Assembly (NCBI GenBank): GCA_017525915.1
Contig: JAFXSC010000027.1
Coordinates: forward strand, 30,772-94,771
Length of the DNA stretch: 64,000 nucleotides
Reading direction: 5' to 3'
From: Ruminococcus sp.
GTDB taxonomy: Bacteria; Bacillota; Clostridia; Oscillospirales; Ruminococcaceae
Under the pieces are notes generated by a model that ran no database searches, was not told the DNA's origin, and worked only from the letters and a program-made list of their open reading frames with translations. Position 1 is the first letter of the stretch. Each line of letters starts with the position of its first letter. A program made the translations under genes and the position numbers. Shown here piece after piece: positions 8,916-17,900 of the stretch.

Positions 8916-9686
8916 ATGCATGCAAAAAAAGTTTTTGCTGCGCTGGCAGGCAGCCTCCTGCTTCTTTCCTGCAATTGCCTCACGGCTTTTGCGGAGGTCG
9001 CTTTGCCAGAAGGCGCGGTAAAGGGGCTTCCGGAGAAGCTGACCGCTATGGACTCTGACGGCAACGTAGTCAGCAGTTCTACAGGCGAATACTTCTTCCA
9101 TGTGGAGAACATGGACTACGGCGTTACCTACACTAAGGACGTCCAGCTCATGAATCTCCGCGACGATAAGGCGTACCATATCTATTTTTACGTCGAGCCG
9201 CTGTTCAAAAACGGCGAGATCGACCTCGAAAAAGGCTGTGAATGCACCTTCTGGCTTGACGGTCAGGAGTTCTACAAAGGCGATGTCACAGGCCATGGCA
9301 ATATCGACCTGACACAACAGGTCTATGACTGCGGTCTCTACAATCCCGGCGACAGCCACACGCTGAAATGCAGTGTCGTCTGGAACAATCTCGATGTTCT
9401 GGTGGGCGTGGACAACGGTCACCGGCTGATTGACATTAATGGCGAGCATGTGCTGGTCGGTTCCGATGACAGCGGTTATGTCGAGGGTGAGATCGAGTTC
9501 AAGTGGATTTTCTGTGCCGCTGTGGACGAGGACTATGATCCGCCGAAGACAGGTCTCTTTTTAGCTGGAAACTCGTTCTGGCTTATTGCTATTGCCGTAC
9601 TGTCAGTAATGACAGGCGGAATGCTGTTTCTGGTGTTCCTGAAAAAGAAACAGAAAGACGCCAATGATAAGACGAATGAAACGTAA
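8916..9686 (+). CDS. Cell-wall-anchored protein with PPKTG sorting signal
   Basis: Secreted, wall-anchored protein of 256 residues. It has a signal peptide (HAKKVFAALAGSLLLLSCN), a beta-rich middle, and a C-terminal sorting signal made of PPKTG (about 210-214), a 25-residue hydrophobic helix and a KKKQKDAND basic tail. PPKTG is a variant of LPXTG. The sortase gene directly downstream overlaps by 23 bases, so it is the likely enzyme. AAGGAGGGAGG at 8897-8907 supports ATG 8916; a TTG three bases earlier is less likely. Within the locus this could be the wall base to which fibre subunits are joined (inference). Confidence 0.85.
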   Translation: MHAKKVFAALAGSLLLLSCNCLTAFAEVALPEGAVKGLPEKLTAMDSDGNVVSSSTGEYFFHVENMDYGVTYTKDVQLMNLRDDKAYHIYFYVEPLFKNGEIDLEKGCECTFWLDGQEFYKGDVTGHGNIDLTQQVYDCGLYNPGDSHTLKCSVVWNNLDVLVGVDNGHRLIDINGEHVLVGSDDSGYVEGEIEFKWIFCAAVDEDYDPPKTGLFLAGNSFWLIAIAVLSVMTGGMLFLVFLKKKQKDANDKTNET

Positions 9687-10428
9687 AGCGGTGATCGTCA
9701 GCCTGCTTCTGCTGATTTCTGCCGGTGTTTACTGCGGTTATAGGTACTATCATGAGGACGTTCTTCCGGAAAAGCAGATCGATGAAGCCTATGACAAACA
9801 GATCGAGCTTTTTGAGAGCATAAAGCCTGAGATAGCTGAAAGTGAGAAAGGTTGCAATATATTGGAGCCTGCTGAAGAAGTTAACAGCGGTGTTGTCGGT
9901 TGGATCACTATTCCCGGCACGCATATAGACTATCCGATATGTCAGGCAGAGGATAACGACTTCTATCTCCATAACGGTTTCGACGGGCAGTATAACAACG
10001 AACTTGGCTGTCCGTTCCTGGATTATCGCTGCGAATCCGATTTCAGTGGCTTTAATTCGATCGTATACGCGCATCATATGTCAGGACAGCGGATGTTTGC
10101 AGATATCAGCCTCTTTAAGGATCAATCGTTTTTCAACGCTCATTCCGCAGGACAGCTGATACTGAATGATGATGTCCGCACGGTGCGCTTTTTTGCATAC
10201 CTGAATGTTTACCCGACTGCTCCCGCATATCATGCGGTTTTCATGACTGATTCCGAAAAGCGGGAGTATCTTGAATATATCGAAGAAACGGCAGATTATT
10301 GCCTATATTCTGCCAATGACCTGGATAGTGATGACCTCAATTTATTGCTTCTCTCTACTTGCACCTATGAGTTTAACGATGCAAGAGGGATACTTGTAGG
10401 AATAATTGAGCCGGCACAGACATCATAA
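9664..10428 (+). CDS. srtB: Class B sortase
   Basis: Membrane transpeptidase of 254 residues. An N-terminal helix (about 7-24) anchors it, and the catalytic domain shows His in YAHHM (H137 or H138), Cys in LLSTCTYEF (C233) and Arg in DARGILVG (R241), the complete sortase triad. The VGWITIPGTHIDYPICQAED segment and the length fit class B. It overlaps the PPKTG protein gene, which is its probable substrate. ATG 9664 has no strong ribosome site; ATG 9676 is an alternative that keeps the anchor. Confidence 0.92.
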   Translation: MIRRMKRKAVIVSLLLLISAGVYCGYRYYHEDVLPEKQIDEAYDKQIELFESIKPEIAESEKGCNILEPAEEVNSGVVGWITIPGTHIDYPICQAEDNDFYLHNGFDGQYNNELGCPFLDYRCESDFSGFNSIVYAHHMSGQRMFADISLFKDQSFFNAHSAGQLILNDDVRTVRFFAYLNVYPTAPAYHAVFMTDSEKREYLEYIEETADYCLYSANDLDSDDLNLLLLSTCTYEFNDARGILVGIIEPAQTS

Positions 10429-10575
10429 CTTACAATAATTACGGAAACCGGACGTATCCCCCATGATGTTCGGCTTTTGACTCAATACAAACAGATTTCA
10501 TCTGCACCTATATACTATGATCATATACAGAGCCATGATTGTCGTTGTTTTTCATACAATTATGCTCTTGAAACC

Positions 10576-10612
10576 GCACTTGATTCTTATGGGGGAATTG
10601 GGTGCGTTTTTG
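10576..10612 (+). terminator. Possible weak terminator between sortase and second SipW gene
   Basis: GCACTTGATTC (10576-10586) can pair with GAATTGGGTGC (10595-10605), 11 pairs including three wobbles, followed by GTTTTTGTTTT. The rest of the gap 10429-10677 shows no gene and no convincing promoter, so transcription may also read through. Confidence 0.4.
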
Positions 10613-10677
10613 TTTTGGTTTTGCGCTGTTTATGATTTGATTCAGGTGTGAAAAGAGAATGTCTATGAAGCGGAATT

Positions 10678-11157
10678 ATGGCTAAAATCAAAAAAGTATT
10701 CAATACAGTATATATTGTGATATCTACTGCGGTGATTACCGTTGGTGTAATTCTCGTTGTATTACTATTATGCGGTATCCGGCTGTATAGTGTCCAATCA
10801 GGCTCTATGGGGGAGCTGCTTCCTGTTGGCTCTGTCTGCTTTGTAAGCACCTACAGTAAGTATGAGAATATAGAATACGGAGATGTGATATCTTTCCGCG
10901 TCAGCGATGGTATGCGTGTCACTCACAGAGTTGTCAAAGTGACAGCGGAGGGAGTCTATACGCAGGGGGATATGAATAAGGAGCAAGATCCTGATCCTGT
11001 TACAAAAGAAAATTATATCGGAAAGACGGTGTTTGCTCTACCGTATCTTGGGGCAGCGCTGGGATTTTTCCATACGCTGTGGGGCAAAATAGCGATTTGC
11101 TTCGGCATTCTGCTGCTGGTGATCGCAGGAGTATTCTATAAGAAAACTTCAGAATGA
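10678..11157 (+). CDS. sipW: SipW-type signal peptidase I (second copy)
   Basis: Second ER/SipW-type signal peptidase, 159 residues. It has an N-terminal helix (about 10-34), SGSM with nucleophile S43, VTHRVV with H83, and a QGDMNKEQDPDP segment equivalent to the GDNN/D motif. A closing helix lies at about 133-152. It is shorter than the first copy (233) and lacks the long acidic tail. Its stop overlaps an ATG (ATGA at 11154) just ahead of the next SipW-type substrate gene. Two such enzymes in one locus suggest different substrates or a duplication. Confidence 0.9.
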   Translation: MAKIKKVFNTVYIVISTAVITVGVILVVLLLCGIRLYSVQSGSMGELLPVGSVCFVSTYSKYENIEYGDVISFRVSDGMRVTHRVVKVTAEGVYTQGDMNKEQDPDPVTKENYIGKTVFALPYLGAALGFFHTLWGKIAICFGILLLVIAGVFYKKTSE

Positions 11158-11171
11158 AAGGAGGTATTCCC

Positions 11172-11924
11172 GTGCAGATCAAAAAGAAATTAAAAAATGT
11201 GATTCGCAAGAACAAACGCCAGAAGCTGACTTTGATCGCAGCTTTGATTGCGGTCTGCGTTTGTATGCTGACGGGAATCTTCTCCTATTTTCACAGTCAG
11301 GACGTTGTTACGAACAGACTAACTGCTCCCAATGGAGCAGTAGGTATTCAAGAGCCTTTGTGGGACAATAAAGGACAATATAAAGCGAAAGCCTCTGAAC
11401 CGGGCATGACAATAGAGAAGAATCCTTCCGGTGTCAATACAGGGCAGGTTGATGTGTATATCCGACTTGTCATGACGATAGATGCAAGCACTTTCAATTC
11501 TAAAAATGACACCTATGATGCCAGTTATCAGTATAGCGAAGCAGAGCGTGTAAACCGCATTCTTGACCATATCAAGCTTGCAAACGGTGATGCATTTCTG
11601 AACGCTATGCGGACATCTACAAACAATGCAAATTTTATTATGGACAAGAAGACAGATGCTGGTACTGAAAAGACTACCTACTATTTCTACTACATCGGCG
11701 ATGATGCAGAGCAGAAAATGAAAGTGGTCAAGCCCGGCGAAAAGACGGCCGATCTGTTTGATCATATTGACATTCCGATTTATAAAAAAGACTATTTTGG
11801 CGTTTTTGATCAGCCGTATGATATTATTCTGACGGCAGAGGGCGTTCCGGCTGCAAATTATCCTGACGGGTTGACTGTGACGGCTGGGATCGGGACAGAT
11901 GAGAACCCAAGTCCTTTCAATTAA
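11172..11924 (+). CDS. SipW-dependent fibre subunit-like protein
   Basis: Secreted protein of about 250 residues. AAAGGAGGT (11157-11165) lies 6 bases before GTG 11172, so I start there; ATG 11154 has no ribosome site. The N-terminus shows a basic stretch, a hydrophobic core (LTLIAALIAVCVCMLTGIFS) and FHSQDVVTNRL, the same SipW-substrate signature as in the protein at 7242. EPGMTIEKNPSGVNTGQVDVYI matches PGQTIDKNVGAVNTG of that protein, so both are TasA/BsaA-like. It probably forms or caps a fibre and is processed by the signal peptidase encoded just upstream. Confidence 0.82.
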   Translation: MQIKKKLKNVIRKNKRQKLTLIAALIAVCVCMLTGIFSYFHSQDVVTNRLTAPNGAVGIQEPLWDNKGQYKAKASEPGMTIEKNPSGVNTGQVDVYIRLVMTIDASTFNSKNDTYDASYQYSEAERVNRILDHIKLANGDAFLNAMRTSTNNANFIMDKKTDAGTEKTTYYFYYIGDDAEQKMKVVKPGEKTADLFDHIDIPIYKKDYFGVFDQPYDIILTAEGVPAANYPDGLTVTAGIGTDENPSPFN

Positions 11925-11972
11925 GGCTGAAGAGAAGTTCAATTGAAATTACTATGAAAGGTAGATGGCGTA

Positions 11973-14900
11973 ATGTTTGGGAAAATGACAAACAGGTTAA
12001 TCAGTTTTCTGACTGCTGCAGTTCTGACAACATCAAACGTGCTGCAGATTGCGCCTGTTGTTGCAGTAGATGACGGTCCGGATCTGACATATCAGAGTAT
12101 TGAGCTGTACCCGAACGGCGAAGAAGCGGAGCAGGTCGTCACACTGGACGGCTTGATGCCGGAGCGCGCCGAGGCTGAGGCCATTGATGTATCAGAGGAG
12201 TATGACGGCGTTGCTGCGTATGATATAACGATTACGGACGACGGCGAGGAATACCAGCCGGGTGAGAGATATCCGATTCTCGTAGAGATCGTGGATCCGG
12301 TGATCCCTGAGAGCAACAGCATTGAGTTATGGCATATTCTTGATGACGGCGAAAGAGAACAGATCTTTGACTTTACCGCAGAGGAAGGTAAGGTCAGATT
12401 CTTTGCGACCGGTTTTTCAGTGTATCAGATCGTGGATGCTATTAAGCCTCTCAATATTATCTATGATGTAGAGGCACTTTCCGGGGAATCTACGCATGGT
12501 ATTTATGAGATTGAAACGATTGGAACAAGCACCGATTTCGTATATAATGTTGTGACTCCGTCATTTGACCCCCTTACAGGAACAGCGACGAAGATGAACA
12601 GCCTTCAGGCTTTCAAGGATAATCTTGCGGATGGATTTTATCTTAGCACCAAGCGCTATGGATATTATGCAATCAATGGTCAAGAGAATAATTCGCGAGA
12701 TGCTAATAGAACTGGTATTGCTCTTACTCGCATATATAAAACTAATAATATTCACAACAATTTAACTAATGCGTATGAAGCGGGCGCAAAGAAGTTTTAT
12801 TTCGAGGAAGTAGATGCTAATAATAGTTACTACAAAATTTATACAATGGCTGATGACGGGACTACGAGAAAGTATGTTAGCCATAATGGAACAACTAACA
12901 ATGTGTTTTTGACAAATGATGAAAATAATTCGGATTCAACTCTCACATATGAAACGGTATGGAAAGTTGGGTATAATAGTGATTATTTTTATTTTCAAGA
13001 CATTTATGGGAGTTTTAATGACAAAGATTGCTTTTTGAGTGAAACAGCGAGAGATAATAATACATCGCGTGGATTGACCATATATAATAACGGGTATACC
13101 GATGGCGGTGCACAGTTTTATCTTTGGACTTATTCTCCGCCGGAATTAACCGAAGACCCGTATCACTTAAATGGGCAAACCTATGGGTTGATTAATAATA
13201 ATGGCACCAAGGGCTATGCTTTAATGGCAGGTAAGCCGTCAACAAATCAGGCTACCGACCTTGGCATTGTTGAAGTCAATAGAGGAACAGGCAGCTATAC
13301 CTCTCAGTATGGTATTTCAGGCTGGACATTTGAATGGATTCCCGGAACATTGACATATTATGTCAGCGCAAAGGCTGATAATGGTGCAGATCAGAAATAC
13401 CTGAAACTCAATGCTGCCGGTATATCCTTGGTTGATGCTTCGGAGGCATCTGCCATAATGGTAACACCAGACAGAACAACAGGAAGAATAAAGCTTACGG
13501 TTCCTTCTATGAATGCTTCCATTATAAGAAGTGGCAGTGCCCGCTTCATGAAAGACAAAAATACCGTTACCACAGAAACAAACTATACAAATGAGCTAAG
13601 ACTTTTCGATCTGGTTGAAATTCCAACAACCGCAGATGCACTTGCATTGGATGGAAAGACTGACATTTTGGTTTATAATAATCAGTATGCGGTTCTTTCG
13701 ACTGGAAACGGTTCTACTTTGAACAGGCAGGCTGTAACCGTAAAATCCGAAACAGAATATGTATATTTCAATGATCTTACAGAATGGACGTTTACAAATG
13801 TTGACACCAACCGTTATATCATTTCTACAGAAATAGATGGTGTTACGAAGTATCTGAAAATCGTAAACGGAAACGGCAAAGTATTCCTGTCAGATACAGA
13901 GTTTATTTTAACTGTGCTTTCTGATGATAATAAGATTAAAATATCCAACACAACAGATAAGAGATGGTTGGGACACGGCAATTCTGCTTTTCAGTCTAAA
14001 AATGAGAGCGATGCGGCATCTTTGAATCTTGCTTCTACAACACCTGCCCCAACCTCAGATCCGCTCGGACTTGACGGCAAGACATATGGTGTGATTGCTT
14101 GTGATGCGGAAAACAACAAGGGTATTGTTTTGAATTCCAAGACACAGCTGACTTATGATGCTGCTAACAAGAAATATATCAACACCACAGAGATGCTTTC
14201 AGGCTGGACGTTCCATTGGGAAGGGGAAAACAAGTATACACTGACGAATTCCGAAGGAAAGTATCTTAATAGTACTTTTGGTGTGAGTGACACTGCACAG
14301 GTGTTTGCTGTTATCAAAGATGGCGATGCCATTACTATGTATAATCCGGAGAATTCAAAAGTTCTTTCGTGGAATGAAAGCTTATTAAAATTTGATTTTC
14401 AATCACCCAATACAACAATGCCGCATTACTTCCATCTGGTGGATCTTTCCAATCAGCCAACAGATCCCTACGGTCTCGACGGCAGATCTTTTGGCCTTAT
14501 GTATTATCAGAACGGCGTTTACGGTTATACAATGCAGGCTAAAGCAAATTCGGACAGTTCGGCTTTGCAAAGCTATTCGACAGAAACGAGAGTCAATCCT
14601 CTGACACATAACTATGTTAACTTCGTTACCGAGGAGGATGACGCAGTTTCATTCTGGAAATTCAAACATGTTGCGGATGATTATTATCAGCTTTCAGCTA
14701 ATACTGATAACGGTGTAAAATACCTGAATATCACTTCAGCCGGAAAACTGCAACTCTCCGACACTCCGCAGAGCATAAGAGTGAATCCCGGCTCGGGCAG
14801 CTATGCGGGCATGATTCAGCTGTATGCAGAAGGAAAATATGTTGAATTCACGACGAGTACTTTTTCCGCCAAAAACTTTGACATCAATAACAAGGGACTG

Positions 14901-17900
14901 TTCTGGCTGAATCTGATCGAAGATGTGTCCATGCTGATCCCGGATGACTTTGTGGTTTACACTGCCAAGAAGGTCGGAGTATCTGAGCGCGAAGAAGGCA
15001 ATCCGAATAAGTATAAGGTTCGCAATAACGAGCCAGGAGAAACCCCGGTGCATAATGAAATCATTATTTACACCCGTGTGTGGGATGCAACGCAGAACAG
15101 ATACCGCTTCTATGCCATCGACCATGACGGCAGCCTTGTAGAGTGCTATGAGCGCGGCGATAATATCATGTGGATCGGCAGCCAGGTTAATACGCTGAAA
15201 TGGACGTTTATTGAGTATCTGTATGATGACGGCACCACGACCAATTACTATGATCTGTATAATCCGTATTCGGGCAAGTATATCGTTCCGCAGATCAAGG
15301 ACGGGCAGATCCTTGTCACGGAAGATCAGCCACGCGGTATAAATATGCCCGGCCGACGCGAAGGCGAATACTATACGCAGTTCATCAAATGGGATGATGC
15401 AAACTATGCTTTTGCAGCCGTTAGAGCAAACAATACTGACACTGCGATAGAGTCCTGCAAGAAAAAACAAGGTGATACGTTCTATTTTGCACATCTGGAT
15501 ACCTCTGCTGATCTGAACGAGGTTGAAACTGTTGATAATTCAAAGTATGGCATTACCATGAAGATGGTTGACTTTAACGGTGCAACGATCAATACGGACG
15601 AAGCGGGTAATAAACTTGGTTGTGATACAACAGTAGAGCAGCATACAGTAATGGGACGCTCGCACTGGTCACGAGAAGATGCCTTAAAAGCCGACTCCGG
15701 TTTGTTGTCAACCAATTTGGAGGGTGAATATCCCACCGCATTGCTGACTAATAATTCTTTAGGTGTATTGTTTGACAAAGCGGATACACATGTTGTCAAT
15801 CATCTGTTTATCCAGAGTACATTGGAGCAGAGCGGCTATTTTGAATATGACAGCTGCCAGAATTTTGCGACGCTGAAAGACGCGGACGATCACGATTTTG
15901 GAAATCCCTCTAAAAACAGTGCCGGTGAATATCTGTTCCTGGTGGAGGAAAACGGCTATCAGGTTGTCAAGGCATATGCTGATCCGTCAACGGCACCCGC
16001 CGGCGCAAAACAGATCTACGATTTCAGAGTCACAAAGGAACTCGCAACTTATGATTCGGGCGGTGACAAGCCCTCTCTGAAACACTGTCAGTTCCTGCCG
16101 TATGACGGTATTGATGCAGGTTATTACGCAACTACAAACGGCTGGAATCTGTATGATGCATTGCAGGAGCCGTTGAGTGATTCCGATCCCAGAAAGTACG
16201 AGCGACTCCACAAGATTGATACTGTTGACAACTATTTTGGCATGGAGCTGGAGGCAAGCTTTATCCAGACACCTAACGGAAAAGATAACTGGAACCATCC
16301 GATCATCTTTGAGTTTACCGGAGACGATGATTTCTGGCTTTATGTTGACGGTGAGCTTGTCATTGACCTTGGCGGTGTTCACTCTGCTCTTGAAGGTACT
16401 GTCAATTTTGCTACCGGAGAAGTTGTTGTGAATGGAGTACCTAATACATTAAGGGACATTTTCTATAAAAACTATCGCGGATATACCCCTGAGGAAGCCG
16501 TTGCAAATATAAAAAGGTTAAAAGGCAAAAACAATCTTACGCTTCAGGATATTGAAGCAGATCCGGAATTAAAGGCAATATACGACAGGTACATGGAAAG
16601 ACATCATACTCCTGAAGAAGCACAGCAATACGTTGAGAAACTTTTTAAAGAGACAGATGACGGCCACTATGTCTTTAAGGATTACACGAAGCACACCATG
16701 AAGATCTTTTACATGGAGCGTGGTGCTGGTGCTTCCAATTTGCATATGCGCTTTAATATCAGTTCTGTCAATCCCGGCAGCGTAATGCTGACCAAGCAGG
16801 TAGAAACTAAGGATGAAAATGGAAACGAAATTCAGACTGGTATAGACGGAGAACTCGATGAAAACCTACTTCAATTTCCGTATCAGATCTGGTTTGCAAC
16901 TAAGGATGTGCAGGAAGCAGCAGTTGCGGCGTACAAAACTACGCATGAAATTACAGCTGAGCTTGAAGAGCCGCAGATCATTGAGGCATTAAATGAATAT
17001 GCAGCTTTAAATCCGGATGCAATGCTTCTCACGCCTGATACAGATAATTTCAGTATCGGCTACCAGCAATCTGCCAGACCCATCCGTTATGAAGAGAGCT
17101 TCACTGACAATCGAAATGATACTTTCCATAAGGTCTTTTTCCTGTATCCCGGCATGAGCGCGGACATTCGTTTCCCGGAAGACACGCTGTATTATAAGAT
17201 CATTGAGTGCGGCATCGACTCAAATGTTTACGATATTACGGATATTGAAGGTGGTGACGGCAACACCAACGTTAACGGTGCGACAGAACTGCCGTGGACA
17301 AAGGTCAGCGACCGTCCGAATGTTGTTTATAAGAATACAGTTGCAAAGAATGCGTTCAAGCCTCTGCGCATTACAAAAATACTGTTTGATGATCAGGGAA
17401 ATAAAGTGAGCTATGAGGATGACTCTGAACGCTATACGTTCCGTCTGTATCTGACCGACGGTATTTCTGATAATCTGAAGCTCACCAATATGTACAAATA
17501 CCACGTATTGGATCCGAGTGGAAACTATTGTACATGGGATTCCAACACTGGGGATTTTGTATCAACGGGAAAATCGGATCTATCTCAGCTGCAGGATAAA
17601 CTCGACCTTATTTCGTTTGAAACATCTATCAACGGTGCGATCTCCAATATTCCTCCCGAGTATACGGTTGAGGTTCCTAATCTGCCGCTTCACTCCTATT
17701 TCATGGTGGAGGAGCGCGCTGATGAGACACCAAGGGGATATAAGTATCTGCGATTTAGTGATCACGGTACGGGTAATAATCTATATCCTGCTTCCTTTAA
17801 TAAACAGGATACCGTTATAGTGAATGGAAAGACGCATACTATCAAAGAAGAGGATAGACAATGTGCAGGACAGATACCTGAGGATATTAAGGATAATGAT

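Noticed and set aside
14736-15494. 252-codon open frame on the minus strand inside the giant adhesin
   Set aside because: It is antisense to a clearly coding frame and has no ribosome site or family motif. The same applies to 7953-8480, 32600-33388, 40845-41450 and 57520-58257.
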